Notes under the pieces: model-generated
Databases searched by the model: none
What the model was told of the DNA's origin: nothing
The model's input: only the letters and a program-made list of their open reading frames with translations
In this document: in pieces, positions 42,774 to 51,617 of the stretch
Position numbering within the stretch: the stretch's first letter is position 1
Layout of the letters: each line of letters begins with the position of its first letter
Assembly (NCBI RefSeq): GCF_000155615.1
Contig: NZ_DS989915.1
Location: 909,398 to 973,397, forward strand
DNA from: Alcanivorax sp. DG881
GTDB lineage: Bacteria > Pseudomonadota > Gammaproteobacteria > Pseudomonadales > Alcanivoracaceae
Length of the DNA stretch: 64,000 nucleotides
Direction: 5' to 3'
Translations under genes and position numbers: made by a program

Positions 42774-43490
42774 CTATTTCTCCGCAATCAGCAAACTATC
42801 CAGCGGCTGGCGGTCCGGGCGGAACTGATTAATGGTTTCCTGTGCTTCATAGCCCAGCGAAAGACCGCACAATAACTTGTACTGACCGGGCAACTGAAAA
42901 TGCTTTTCCAGCGGCGATCGCCATAACGCCAGCGCCCCCTGGGCACAGGTTCCCAACCCTTCGTCCGTGGCGGCCAGCATCAGGCTCTGTAAAAAAATCC
43001 CCGCATCCAGTGCGCTGTAGACCCCCAGGCCTTCGTGCACAAACACAAAAAGCGCCACTGGCGCATCAAAGAAACGGAAATTCGCCGCCATCTGCTCGTG
43101 GCGGGCCTGCTTGTCTTCCCGCCCAATGCCCAGCAACTGGTACAAGCCGTGACCGGTGGCGACCCGGCGCGGCTGCAGGTCATCCGGGTATTTCACCACC
43201 GGGCGATAATCGCCATCCGGCATCCCTTTTTTCGTCACCAGCGCCTTGAGCTTTTTCACCATGGGCGCCCGCTGAAGCGCCATCAGTTGATCAAACCGCT
43301 CCGGCAATTCGCGGCGCAGACTTTCCAGCACCTCACCGCGGGCCACCGCGATCTGGTAGGGCTGGGTGTTGGACCAGCTGGGCGCCCCGCTGGCCCTTGC
43401 CAGTAACTCGTTCAGCAACGCATCGCTCACCGGTTGGTCGGTAAATGCCCGCACACTGTGGCGCTGGGCCATCACATCCTGAAATTCCAT
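42774..43490 (-). CDS. Nitroreductase-family flavoprotein
   Basis: The product is 238 aa. The FMN-binding N-terminal RHSVRAFTDQPV (about 10-21) and the region GAPSWSNTQPY (about 35-45) are typical, and GLGTCAQGALALW (about 178-190) is the conserved C-terminal FMN loop. It would reduce nitroaromatics, quinones or enones with NAD(P)H as a dimer. The physiological substrate is unknown. It is divergent from the DUF1643 gene, with 59 bp between starts. Confidence 0.87.
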   Translation of the reverse strand: MEFQDVMAQRHSVRAFTDQPVSDALLNELLARASGAPSWSNTQPYQIAVARGEVLESLRRELPERFDQLMALQRAPMVKKLKALVTKKGMPDGDYRPVVKYPDDLQPRRVATGHGLYQLLGIGREDKQARHEQMAANFRFFDAPVALFVFVHEGLGVYSALDAGIFLQSLMLAATDEGLGTCAQGALALWRSPLEKHFQLPGQYKLLCGLSLGYEAQETINQFRPDRQPLDSLLIAEK

Positions 43491-43549
43491 ACTCTCAACC
43501 TGTTGTGAGTTTTAGCGTTTACTGTGCCAGAGACTTACAATGCGCAGCC

Positions 43550-44053
43550 ATGACCAAGACCACCGATAACCTGCAACGTCGCGCCAACTTTTCCCGCTGT
43601 CGCCAGTATCGCTATGCCCTGTGGCGCCAGTGGGGTGACGGTGATGACTTCATGCTGCTGATTGGCCTCAATCCCTCCACCGCAGACCACCGCCAGGACG
43701 ACCCCACCATCCGTCGCTGCATGGGTTTTGCCCGTGACTGGGGCTACTCCGGCCTGTGTGTGGCCAATCTGTTCGCCTACCGGGCCACCTACCCGCAGGA
43801 CTTGTTCGCCACTGCTGACCCGGTGGGCCCGAAGAATGACCAGTGGCTGCGCCGCCTGGCGCGACAGGCAGACCTGGTCGTGGCCGCCTGGGGCAATCAC
43901 GGTCGCTTCAATGACCGTGCCTTGCAGGTGGCACCACAACTGCCCGCCATGCACTGCATTCGCCTGAACAGCTCCGGGGAACCGGCGCATCCACTGTATC
44001 TCCCCAAGCATCTCACTGCCCAACCCTGGGATGGCTACGCCGCCTTGTCCTGA
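43550..44053 (+). CDS. DUF1643 protein
   Basis: The product is 167 aa. ATG 43550 (MTKTTDNLQRR) is preferred; the longer frame to 43445 overlaps the divergent nitroreductase gene. Family features are the N-terminal LLIGLNPSTADHRQDDPTI (about 36-54), RRCMGFARDWGYSGLCVANLF split around a Cys, and VAAWGNHGRF (about 110). The family is widespread, often on mobile DNA, and of unknown function; the fold recalls uracil-DNA-glycosylase-like enzymes. It has a weak ribosome site. Confidence 0.82.
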   Translation: MTKTTDNLQRRANFSRCRQYRYALWRQWGDGDDFMLLIGLNPSTADHRQDDPTIRRCMGFARDWGYSGLCVANLFAYRATYPQDLFATADPVGPKNDQWLRRLARQADLVVAAWGNHGRFNDRALQVAPQLPAMHCIRLNSSGEPAHPLYLPKHLTAQPWDGYAALS

Positions 44054-44107
44054 CCTTCACCTTGAACGAGCAATAATAGGCACAAAACACCCGTCGGGAT
44101 TAACATT

Positions 44108-44560
44108 GTGAGCACACGTCTGGAAAAGAACATCCGTCGTGCCAAAGGGCTGTCCTACGCTGGGCTCATCCCCTTTTATGGCTTGGCGGGCCTGTCCTGG
44201 GTTGCCGAGACGGGCAACTGGGCCCTGCATGCCCTCGCCACCTACGCCGCCATTGTCATTACTTTCCTGGGAGCCATTCACTGGGGCCGCGCCCTGGACA
44301 AGATGGCCGACAGCAATCAATACCCCACCCTGTTGTTTGGTTTGATGCCTGCCCTGCTGGGCTGGTTTGCCCTGCTGCTGCCCCTGGAGCTGGCACTGCC
44401 CATGCTCGCCGCCGGGCTCATGTATGTATGGGGCACCGAACAAATGGTGTTCAACGACACCCTGCCCACCTGGTACCGACACCTGCGCCACCAGCTCACC
44501 GCCGCGGCCGTCATCGCCGTATTGATCGGCTGGGCCGCCACCATGTTCTGGATGCTGTGA
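44108..44560 (+). CDS. DUF3429 membrane protein
   Basis: The product is 150 aa from GTG 44108. Four or five hydrophobic segments are visible (about 15-33, 40-60, 72-105 and 128-148). GAIHWGRAL (about 56-64) is the conserved loop of DUF3429. The function is unknown. It lies 54 bp downstream of the DUF1643 gene and 132 bp upstream of cti. Confidence 0.8.
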   Translation: MSTRLEKNIRRAKGLSYAGLIPFYGLAGLSWVAETGNWALHALATYAAIVITFLGAIHWGRALDKMADSNQYPTLLFGLMPALLGWFALLLPLELALPMLAAGLMYVWGTEQMVFNDTLPTWYRHLRHQLTAAAVIAVLIGWAATMFWML

Positions 44561-44692
44561 GCGGCCCTCTGCCTGACAGCACAACGACTTTCCCTTTTTT
44601 TACAAAGCAGCATGCGTTCAAGGCGGCGTAACCGTGGCCCGGCCAGTCTGCCCCCGCTACACTGTGCGCTCGTCACAGGGAGATTCGGGCAT

Positions 44693-47041
44693 ATGAAACA
44701 GCACTGGCTTCAGCGCATTACATTGACACTTGGATTGATGTTGTTCTCGTTTTCGGCCCAGGCCGCCCCCGCTCTCAGCCCCGTTGCTTCCAGCCAATCG
44801 CCCAATTATCACGACGATATCCGGCCCATTTTTGAGAACAAATGCCTGGCCTGTCACGGCTGCTACGATGCCCCCTGCCAACTGAAACTGGAAGCTGTGG
44901 AAGGCCTTGATCGCGGTGCCAGCAAACAAAAGGTCTACAACGGTGGGCGCAAAAACACCGTCGACCCCACCCGGCTTTTCCAGGATGCCCAGACCACCGC
45001 ACAATGGCGTGACAAGGGTTTCTATTCCGTCATCGACAGCACCTCAGGCATGCAGGCATCCCTGTTGTACCAAATGCTCGAACTGGGCAAGCAGCACACC
45101 TTCAATCCCAATGAAAAGCTGCCCGACGATATCGCCCTGGGGCTGAGCCGGCAGAACGAATGCCCCGCCCCGGATGAATTCGACGACTACGCTGACGACC
45201 ACCCCTTGGAAGGTATGCCACTGGCCGTGGCCGGCTTGACCGACAGCGAATTTGCCACCATCAGCCGCTGGCTGGAGCACGGTGCCAGCTTCAAACCGGA
45301 AGTGATCACCCCCACCGCCGAAGAGCAACAGCTGATCGACGACTGGGAGGCCTTCCTTAACCAGAGCGATCCAAAACACCAGCTGGTGGCTCGCTGGTTA
45401 TACGAGCACTTGTTCCTGGCTCACCTGTATCTGGACAAGGGAGAAGACAGCAAACCGGCCCACTTCTTCCAGCTTCACCGCTCCAGCACGCCCCCTGGGG
45501 AGCCGATCAAACGGGTTGCCACCGATCGCCCCAATCAAATGCCTCCAGAGAATTTCTGGTACCGCATAGCCCCGGTCCGCGGCACGCTGGTGCACAAAAC
45601 CCATATCACCCTGGGCCTGACCCAGGACAAACTGGCGCGGACCCGAAAACAGTTTTTCGGCACCGACTGGGAAGTAAAAGAGCTGCCCGGTTATGGTTAT
45701 GAACAACGCGCCAATCCCTTCGTCACTTTTTCCGACATTCCTGCCCGTGCCCGCTATCAGTTTATGCTGGATGAAGCCGAGTATTTTGTGCGCACCTTTA
45801 TTCGTGGCCCGGTTTGCCGCGGCCAGGTGGCCACCGATGTGATCCGCGACCATTTCTGGGCCGTGTTTCAGGAGCCGGATCAGGATCTCTACATCACCGA
45901 TGAAGATTACCGTGCCCAGGTCAGCGACTTGCTCGGCTTGCCCGGCCAGGATGACGACCTGCTGTCCCTCGGTTCGGAATGGCTGAAATACAGCGGCAAA
46001 CGCAACGACTATCTGAAAGCCCGCAAACAGGCTTACGAAACCGATGAACCACAGGGTCCGGGCTGGGATTCCGTGTGGAATGGTGATGGCGATAATCGCA
46101 ATGCCCTGCTGACCATCTTCCGTCACCACGATAACGCCTCGGTGCGTAAAGGGCTGATTGGTGACCTGCCGCTGACCACCTGGGTCATGGACTATCCACT
46201 GTTCGAGCGCAGTTATTACAACCTTGTGGTCAATTTCAATGTGTTCGGATCGGTCTCCCATCAGGCGCAGACCCGTCTCTACTTTGATCTTATCCGCAAC
46301 GGCGCAGAACAAAACACGCTTCGTTACCTCCCGGCAGAGCTGCGCCAAACCGTGCTGGCCAACTGGTATCAAAACACCGGCCAACTGCGTCTGGCGATCA
46401 GCTATGAGTCAGTGGATACCGATCTACCCACCAATATTCCGTTCGACACCAGCACGCCCATGAACGAATTTAACAACACGCTGCTGACGCGTTTTGCTGA
46501 ACTCAACGCCCGTCCAGATCCGATCAACCGCTGTGACGGCGAGGATTGTCAGCGTGCTGATGTATCCGCCTGGAAACAGCATGCCGACCACACGCTCAGT
46601 GCCATTTCTTCACGCCGTGCCGCCAACCTGCCTGCGGTGAACTTTATGCCGGAAGTCAGCATGGTGCATGTACAGGGCAGCCAGGGAGAGCAGGAAATCT
46701 ACTCCCTGTTCCGCAACCGTGCCCATAGCAACGTGGCGTTCATGATGGGCGAGTCCCTGCGCTACCAACCGCCACTGGATACACTGACCCTGTACCCCGG
46801 CGTCATGGCGAGCTATCCCAATTTCATGTTCCTGGTACAGGATGATCAGCTGCAGGCGTTCGTCTCCCAAATGAACGCAGTGAAAACTGAAGAGGACTTC
46901 ACCAAACTGGTCGACGCCTACGGTATCCGCCGTACTCATCCGGAATTCTGGCAGTATTTCCACGCGCTGGATGAGTATCTGGAAGAGCACGAGCCAACCC
47001 AGGCTGGCATTCTCGATATGAACCGGTACGAAAACCTTTAA
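44693..47041 (+). CDS. cti: Periplasmic fatty acid cis/trans isomerase
   Basis: The product is 782 aa. ATG 44693 follows AGGGAG and starts a signal peptide (MKQHWLQRITLTLGLML, ending AQA/APALS). A cytochrome-c-type haem site CLACH (about residue 49) follows, as expected for Cti. The remaining body matches the isomerase length (about 770-780 aa). It converts cis-unsaturated phospholipid chains to trans without energy, stiffening the membrane quickly under solvent or hydrocarbon stress. That fits a hydrocarbon degrader and complements the desaturase at 4299. No regulator is adjacent; the enzyme is thought to be constitutive in relatives. Confidence 0.92.
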   Translation: MKQHWLQRITLTLGLMLFSFSAQAAPALSPVASSQSPNYHDDIRPIFENKCLACHGCYDAPCQLKLEAVEGLDRGASKQKVYNGGRKNTVDPTRLFQDAQTTAQWRDKGFYSVIDSTSGMQASLLYQMLELGKQHTFNPNEKLPDDIALGLSRQNECPAPDEFDDYADDHPLEGMPLAVAGLTDSEFATISRWLEHGASFKPEVITPTAEEQQLIDDWEAFLNQSDPKHQLVARWLYEHLFLAHLYLDKGEDSKPAHFFQLHRSSTPPGEPIKRVATDRPNQMPPENFWYRIAPVRGTLVHKTHITLGLTQDKLARTRKQFFGTDWEVKELPGYGYEQRANPFVTFSDIPARARYQFMLDEAEYFVRTFIRGPVCRGQVATDVIRDHFWAVFQEPDQDLYITDEDYRAQVSDLLGLPGQDDDLLSLGSEWLKYSGKRNDYLKARKQAYETDEPQGPGWDSVWNGDGDNRNALLTIFRHHDNASVRKGLIGDLPLTTWVMDYPLFERSYYNLVVNFNVFGSVSHQAQTRLYFDLIRNGAEQNTLRYLPAELRQTVLANWYQNTGQLRLAISYESVDTDLPTNIPFDTSTPMNEFNNTLLTRFAELNARPDPINRCDGEDCQRADVSAWKQHADHTLSAISSRRAANLPAVNFMPEVSMVHVQGSQGEQEIYSLFRNRAHSNVAFMMGESLRYQPPLDTLTLYPGVMASYPNFMFLVQDDQLQAFVSQMNAVKTEEDFTKLVDAYGIRRTHPEFWQYFHALDEYLEEHEPTQAGILDMNRYENL

Positions 47042-47061
47042 AAGATTAGCAGCGGGTAACA

Positions 47062-47148
47062 CACTGCAACTCGGGAGGGATGGGTGCCATGGCGCAGCCA
47101 CCCTGCCCGCGAGGTTTGGTTGAAAGTTCAACGTGGAAAGTTGAACGG
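47062..47148. repeat. Dispersed intergenic repeat, family D, copy 1
   Basis: It aligns with 50601-50672: CTGCAAC-CGGG, TGCCCGCG-GGTT, TTGAAAGTTCAACGTGGAAA here against TTCAAAGTGAAACGTTGAAA there. It ends in a small dyad GTTCAAC / GTTGAAC (47128-47148). It follows the cti stop by about 20 bp. Confidence 0.5.
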
Positions 47149-47282
47149 AACATCAAGAAGCTCCCCCCGCCCTTTTCCCGAAGGAACGTCGCTGGTAGCG
47201 CGATAAACCTCCCATACGCTCTAAGTCCGCCAATGACTAGGTCTGTGGCGCCAGGCCGGTTGCTACTATGCCCGACCTGTCA

Positions 47283-47303
47283 GTCACACTGGTCAATGTG
47301 ACC
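47283..47303. promoter_or_regulatory. Candidate operator upstream of the acyl-CoA dehydrogenase pair
   Basis: GTCACA (47283-47288) and TGTGAC (47297-47302) form an inverted repeat that overlaps a second one, GGTCA-ATG-TGACC (47291-47303). It is about 60 bp before the first dehydrogenase start. The remainder of 47149-47360 shows no gene. Confidence 0.35.
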
Positions 47304-47360
47304 GTCGCTCACCTCTCCATAATCGAATGCAATCCATAGACATAACAATGAGGTTCCATC

Positions 47361-48668
47361 ATGGCGAAAGATGCAGTGGGTTATGCGCTGACCGCGCTTA
47401 ACCGCCTGGCCAGCTCGGAGGTGCTCGACAAGATGGGCATGCGTAAAAGCGTTGAGCGGCTTGCCTACAGCCTGACCAAAGGCGGCTTCCAGGTACTGAC
47501 CACCACCGCCCGTGCATTCAAGTCCGGTAACTCAGGCAACAAACCCGAGCGCCTTACCGCCCCGGGCCATACCCGTGACCTGTTCGATCTTGGTGTCACC
47601 GACGAACAACAGATGATCCGCGACAGCGTGCAGGGCTTTGCCACCAACGTACTGCGCGAACAGGCTGAGCACGCAGACGCCGCACAACAGACCAGCGAAG
47701 ACGTGATTGTCCAGGCACTGGAACTGGGCCTGAATTTCTTCGCGGTACCGGAATCCCTGGGCGGCGCCGCCACCGAAAAGTCCACCGTCACCAGCATGCT
47801 GCTGGCAGAAGATCTGGCCCGTGGCGACATGGGCCAGGCCGTCGCGATTCTCGCCCCCATGGGCGTGGCCAATGCCCTGACCCAGTGGGGCACCGCTCAG
47901 CAGCAAGACAAATACCTGAGCGCTTTCGCCGAAGAGAATCCACCCAAAGCCGCCATTGCGGTATGCGAACCGCGCCCGTTGTTCGACCCCATGGTGCTGG
48001 CCACCACTGCCCGCAAGGACGGTAACGACTACGTTCTCAACGGAGAAAAATCCCTGGTGCCGCTGGCGGCCGAAGCGGAAATTTTCCTGGTTGCCGCGCA
48101 AACCGATAACGGCCCGGCGGTGTTTATCGTGGAAGGCGGCACGGACGGACTCACCGCCGGAGAGGATCCCGCCATGGGCATCCGCGCCAGCGGTCAGCGC
48201 CCGTTGAAACTGGATAACGTACGCATCCCGGCGGACAACCGCCTGGGTAATGGCGATTTTGATTATCGCGCTTTCGTGGACCTGGGCACCCTCGCCTGGT
48301 GCGCCATGGCCATTGGCACCAGCCAGGCTGTGCTCGACTACGTTGGCCCCTACTGCAACGAGCGCACCGCTTTTGGTGAACCCATCAGCCATCGCCAGTC
48401 CGTGGCCTTCATGATTGCCGATATCGCCATCGAGCTCGATGCCATGCGTATGCTCACCTACCGCGCCGCCAGCCGTGCCGAACAGGGCAAAAGCTTCCAG
48501 CGCGAAGCTCACCTGGCCCGCACGCTGGTGAAGGATAAAGCCATGAAAATCGGCACCGACGGCGTGCAGCTGCTCGGCGGCCATGGCTTTACCAAAGAGT
48601 ACCCGGTGGAACGCTGGTATCGGGATCTGCGTGCTGTGGGGGTCGCCTTCGGCGGCCTGCACCTGTAA
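47361..48668 (+). CDS. Acyl-CoA dehydrogenase-like subunit lacking the usual catalytic Glu
   Basis: The product is 435 aa. An N-terminal extension of about 70 residues (ALNRLASSEVLDKMGMRKSV) precedes the ACAD fold: LGVTDEQQMIRDSVQGFA, middle beta domain (ACEPRP-like VCEPRPLFDP, LNGEKSLVPLAAEAE) and C-terminal helices (RTAFGEPISHRQSVAFMIAD, LLGGHGFTKEYPVERWYRD). The active enzymes end in IYEGT with the catalytic Glu; here the equivalent reads VAFGG and the chain stops. It lies 14 bp upstream of a normal-looking dehydrogenase gene. It is probably the inactive partner of a heteromeric enzyme, or an ACAD of altered chemistry. Confidence 0.78.
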   Translation: MAKDAVGYALTALNRLASSEVLDKMGMRKSVERLAYSLTKGGFQVLTTTARAFKSGNSGNKPERLTAPGHTRDLFDLGVTDEQQMIRDSVQGFATNVLREQAEHADAAQQTSEDVIVQALELGLNFFAVPESLGGAATEKSTVTSMLLAEDLARGDMGQAVAILAPMGVANALTQWGTAQQQDKYLSAFAEENPPKAAIAVCEPRPLFDPMVLATTARKDGNDYVLNGEKSLVPLAAEAEIFLVAAQTDNGPAVFIVEGGTDGLTAGEDPAMGIRASGQRPLKLDNVRIPADNRLGNGDFDYRAFVDLGTLAWCAMAIGTSQAVLDYVGPYCNERTAFGEPISHRQSVAFMIADIAIELDAMRMLTYRAASRAEQGKSFQREAHLARTLVKDKAMKIGTDGVQLLGGHGFTKEYPVERWYRDLRAVGVAFGGLHL

Positions 48669-48682
48669 GGAGGGAGACAACC

Positions 48683-49888
48683 ATGAATATCGAGATTCCA
48701 AAGAAGTTCAAACCCCTGATCAACAACGCCTATCAGGTAGCCCAAAGCACCCTCCGCCCGCTGTCGCGCAAATACGATCGCGGTGAGCACGAATACCCGA
48801 AAGAGCTGGATATGCTCGCCTCAGTGCTGGATGGCTTCAACGAAGGCGATCCGGCTAACTCCGCCGGCGCCGCCACCACCGGCAGCGGCAAGGTGCAGAA
48901 CGACGGCAGCGTCAAAAATGGTGCCAACATGGGCGTCTGCCTGGGTGCCATGGAAATGTGTTACGGCGATACCGGCTTCCTGCTCGCCATGCCCCGCCAG
49001 GGCCTGGGTAACGCAGCCATTGCTGCCGTGGCCAACGACGAACAGCTGGAACGCTTCAAGGGCAAGTGGGCCGCCATGGCCATTACCGAACCCGGCTGTG
49101 GCTCCGACTCCGCTGCCATTCGCACCACCGCCAAAGAAGACGGCGATCACTACATTCTCAATGGCGAGAAGATCTTCGTCACTTCCGGCGAACGAGCCGA
49201 CTGCGTGGTGGTCTGGGCCAGCCTGGATCCGAAACTGGGTCGCGCGGCCATCAAGTCGTTCGTGGTGGACTGGGGCACTCCCGGCATGGAACTGGCCCGG
49301 CTGGAGAAGAAGCTGGGCATCCGCGCCTCCGACACCGCCGCCATCAACTTCGTGGACTGCCGGGTACCGGCAGAAAACCTGCTGGGCAGCCCGGAAATCG
49401 ACACCAAAAAAGGCTTCGCCGGTGTCATGGAGACCTTCGACAACACCCGCCCGCTGGTGGCCGCCATGGCCATCGGTTGCGCCAAGGCGTCCCTGGAGCG
49501 CATCAAGGAGTTGCTCAAAGACAGCATCTCCTATGACTACGGCAAACCCGTGGACAACTGCTCTGCGGTGGAAGCCGAAATCTACAAGATGGAAGCTGAC
49601 TGGGAAGCCGCCTACTGGCTGGCAGTGAAAGCCGCCTGGATGGCCGACAACAAGAAAGCCAACACCCTGGAAGCCTCCATCTCCAAGGCCAAGGCCGGCC
49701 GGGTCGGTAATTACATCACCCTGCGTTGTGTGGAACTGGCCGGCAGCCTGGGCTACACCGAAGACGAGTTACTGGAAAAATGGGCCCGTGATTCGAAGAT
49801 TCTGGATATCTTCGAAGGCACCCAGCAGATTCAGCAACTGGTTATCGCTCGACGTGTGCTTGGACTGAGCTCCAAAGAGTTGAAGTAA
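48683..49888 (+). CDS. Acyl-CoA dehydrogenase, catalytic Glu present
   Basis: The product is 401 aa with an N-terminus unlike MCAD (MNIEIPKKFKPLINNAYQ). FAD-binding AITEPGCGSDSAAIRTTA (about 132-150) and HYILNGEKIFVTSGERAD, the middle-domain FVVDWGTPGMELARLEKKLG, and the C-terminal LDIFEGTQQIQQLVIARRVL (about 372-392) with the Glu base are intact. It catalyses alpha-beta dehydrogenation of an acyl-CoA, passing electrons to ETF. It is co-transcribed with the Glu-less paralogue and followed by a terminator. The chain-length or branching preference is unknown. Confidence 0.88.
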   Translation: MNIEIPKKFKPLINNAYQVAQSTLRPLSRKYDRGEHEYPKELDMLASVLDGFNEGDPANSAGAATTGSGKVQNDGSVKNGANMGVCLGAMEMCYGDTGFLLAMPRQGLGNAAIAAVANDEQLERFKGKWAAMAITEPGCGSDSAAIRTTAKEDGDHYILNGEKIFVTSGERADCVVVWASLDPKLGRAAIKSFVVDWGTPGMELARLEKKLGIRASDTAAINFVDCRVPAENLLGSPEIDTKKGFAGVMETFDNTRPLVAAMAIGCAKASLERIKELLKDSISYDYGKPVDNCSAVEAEIYKMEADWEAAYWLAVKAAWMADNKKANTLEASISKAKAGRVGNYITLRCVELAGSLGYTEDELLEKWARDSKILDIFEGTQQIQQLVIARRVLGLSSKELK

Positions 49889-49918
49889 CGTTCCAGACGT
49901 TTTGCCGACAAATGAATG

Positions 49919-49953
49919 AAGCCGTTTCTGACTGATCAGAAGCGGCTTTTTTC
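49919..49953 (+). terminator. Rho-independent terminator after the dehydrogenase pair
   Basis: GCCGTTTCTGA / TCAGAAGCGGC forms an 11-bp stem (one G-T pair) with a CTGA loop, followed by six Ts. Confidence 0.87.
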
Positions 49954-50237
49954 ATCGCTGATCGCGCACAACGGCCGCCCCATACCGAATAACGCCGTTC
50001 AAGCAAATTCGCCCTACACCGCCTCAGCACCTCAGCCTTATTCCCTACTGCACAAAGAGACATAACGATGATGTTGCCCTGCCATCATGTGTGCCAGTAT
50101 CGAAGGCAGATGGAACGCAATAAAAACACAACACCGGGTTACAGCTTTACCGCGATTAGACAACAGGTTCACCCGCGGCGGGGCAGTAAAGTGAAAGGTA
50201 GAAGGTGGAGTGGGACAATAAAAAGGAAGGGAGCCAC
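49954..50237. other. Intergenic region with no gene seen
   Basis: Between the terminator and the gene at 50238 I find no supported coding frame, repeat or RNA. The last 30 bp hold the ribosome site AAGGAAGGGAG of the next gene. Short open frames on both strands lack ribosome sites and protein-like composition. Confidence 0.4.
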
Positions 50238-50567
50238 ATGTCTGCATTCAAATACACCATGATGGGGGCCGGTCTGGCTGGATTCATGATGTTGGGCAAC
50301 GCTGCCCATGCCAACCAGCAAGCCACGGTGATTATCAGCCAGAGCTGCGACTACATGCTGCTGAACTCCAGCAAGGGCATGGTGCTGGTCAAACAGCTGG
50401 ATGGCATCACGCCCCAGGAAGGGGATACCCTGCTCGGCGAATTCACCGCCGGGGATTTCAGCAACCTGCAAAACAATCGCAACAAGGATTCCATGCAGGT
50501 CTGGGTTGATACCGTGGACCCGCATAGCAGCAAGGCACTAAGCCAGTACGGGCGTTATTGCACTTGA
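50238..50567 (+). CDS. Small exported protein of unknown function
   Basis: The product is 109 aa. ATG 50238 follows GGAAGGGAGCC. A signal peptide ends HAN/QQATVI near residue 26. The mature 83 residues contain two cysteines (QSCDYMLL and GRYCT) that probably form a disulfide, and a small beta-rich core (GMVLVKQLDGITPQEGDTLLG). No known motif is present. It is isolated between a terminator upstream and repeat D2 downstream. Confidence 0.65.
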   Translation: MSAFKYTMMGAGLAGFMMLGNAAHANQQATVIISQSCDYMLLNSSKGMVLVKQLDGITPQEGDTLLGEFTAGDFSNLQNNRNKDSMQVWVDTVDPHSSKALSQYGRYCT

Positions 50568-50570
50568 TAA

Positions 50571-50672
50571 GAGGCGCGACACGCTTCAAGCTGCAACGCG
50601 GGCTGGGTACGGTGACACACGATAACCGCCATGCCCGCGGGGTTCAGTTCAAAGTGAAACGTTGAAAAGGAA
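50571..50672. repeat. Post-stop repeat and family D copy 2
   Basis: Immediately after the stop, GAGGCGCGACACGCTTCAAG with CTGCAACGCGGG resembles the sequences after the helicase and Hsp20 genes. From 50601 it continues into a stretch homologous to 47062-47145 (TGCCCGCGGGGTTCAGTTC). The two repeat types are therefore joined here. Confidence 0.5.
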
Positions 50673-50720
50673 AACTCTGGGGACTTTTCTCACGTCCTTA
50701 TCCAGGCTCGTAGCTCCCTC

Positions 50721-51155
50721 TCATCTCATCACAAAGCCCGCGAACAACACGGCGAAGCCACCGACTTCCGCCGCGATTAGCGCGAGCATAAATACCGTCA
50801 TGGCCGCCTGCGGTACCGTGGCCGTGCCCATGCTATGTGGCTTTTGCAGTTGGTTGCGGGTGTCTTTAAGCATGCCGTGCAGAATATAACTGCCGATGGC
50901 CAGAGCGAAGAAAATCAGACAGGCCAGCACCGCCAGGGTGTTCACCCAGTCTTCCCAAACGCTGAGCAAGGCAAAGCGCTCCAGCACCAGGCATGCAAAG
51001 GCATACATCAAGCTGGCACGGTGGGCGATGTCCACATAGTAATGCGCCCGGGCTTTCTCACTATTGGCCACCTGCACATACTTCCAGGCGCCGGTCAGCA
51101 AGCCGACGAGAAAAAAGATGCCACAACCCCAAAGCGCCCATTGATCCGCTGTCAT
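50721..51155 (-). CDS. Four-helix inner-membrane protein of unknown function
   Basis: The product is 144 aa. Hydrophobic segments lie at about 7-25, 45-65, 70-95 and 115-140. HRASLMYAFACLVLERFALLS in the second helix and HGMLKDTRNQLQKPH in a cytosolic loop are the notable features. It lies 18 bp after the ArsR-type regulator gene on the same strand, so it is probably co-regulated by the palindrome at 51541. The function is unknown. Confidence 0.7.
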   Translation of the reverse strand: MTADQWALWGCGIFFLVGLLTGAWKYVQVANSEKARAHYYVDIAHRASLMYAFACLVLERFALLSVWEDWVNTLAVLACLIFFALAIGSYILHGMLKDTRNQLQKPHSMGTATVPQAAMTVFMLALIAAEVGGFAVLFAGFVMR

Positions 51156-51173
51156 TCCCTGCCCCTGTATTCG

Positions 51174-51530
51174 TTACATTTCAAAAAAATGAGCCAATCG
51201 TTCCTGCATCATTGGCTCCGCATGGCAGAACCGGCGGCGCCCTTCACGCTCCACACGAATCAGCCCGGCCTCCGACAGCTCCCGAACATGGTGAGACACC
51301 GTCGGTGCGCCAATATTGAGCCGCTGCATAAAATCCCCAAACGCACAGCCGGCAGGTACCTTGGCCAGATCCGCCTGACCATGCTGGCGACAGTGATCCA
51401 CAATCACCTGGTATATGCGCAACCGATTAGGGTTGGACAGCGCACGAAAGGCTGCAGCAAGCTGCTCCGCCGTCACAGTGTCTTTCTGTGCCAAAACCGG
51501 CACCTCCCGGGAAAATAGTTTGACGGTCAT
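51174..51530 (-). CDS. ArsR-family transcriptional repressor
   Basis: The product is 118 aa. The winged helix-turn-helix is clear: AAAFRALSNPNRLRIYQVI (about 25-43), GAPTVSHHVRELSEAGLI (about 74-91), REGRRRFC. The metal-type ELCVCDL box is absent, and the region reads CAFGDFMQRLN, so the inducer may not be a metal. Its start lies 10 bp from a perfect 11-bp-arm palindrome shared with the divergent flavin oxidoreductase gene. It probably represses itself, the membrane protein and the oxidoreductase. Confidence 0.85.
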   Translation of the reverse strand: MTVKLFSREVPVLAQKDTVTAEQLAAAFRALSNPNRLRIYQVIVDHCRQHGQADLAKVPAGCAFGDFMQRLNIGAPTVSHHVRELSEAGLIRVEREGRRRFCHAEPMMQERLAHFFEM

Positions 51531-51540
51531 AAAACTAACT

Positions 51541-51566
51541 TATAGTTTGATCCTCATCAAACTATA
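51541..51566. promoter_or_regulatory. Perfect palindromic operator between ArsR-type and oxidoreductase genes
   Basis: TATAGTTTGAT (51541-51551) and ATCAAACTATA (51556-51566) are perfect inverted arms around CCTC. The site lies 10 bp from the regulator start and 51 bp from the oxidoreductase start, ideal for repressing both. Confidence 0.8.
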
Positions 51567-51617
51567 TCGTTGCGACATCCCTTGTCGCCACTGTTCGTCG
51601 CCATCGGAGGAGACACT

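Noticed and set aside
47532..48701. 389-codon open frame antisense to the first acyl-CoA dehydrogenase gene
   Set aside because: A shadow frame caused by high GC. The plus-strand gene is supported by operon structure and family motifs.
50571..50720. Possible small RNA gene after the 50238 gene
   Set aside because: The conserved blocks match a repeat family also present at 47062, and no promoter or terminator pair encloses them.
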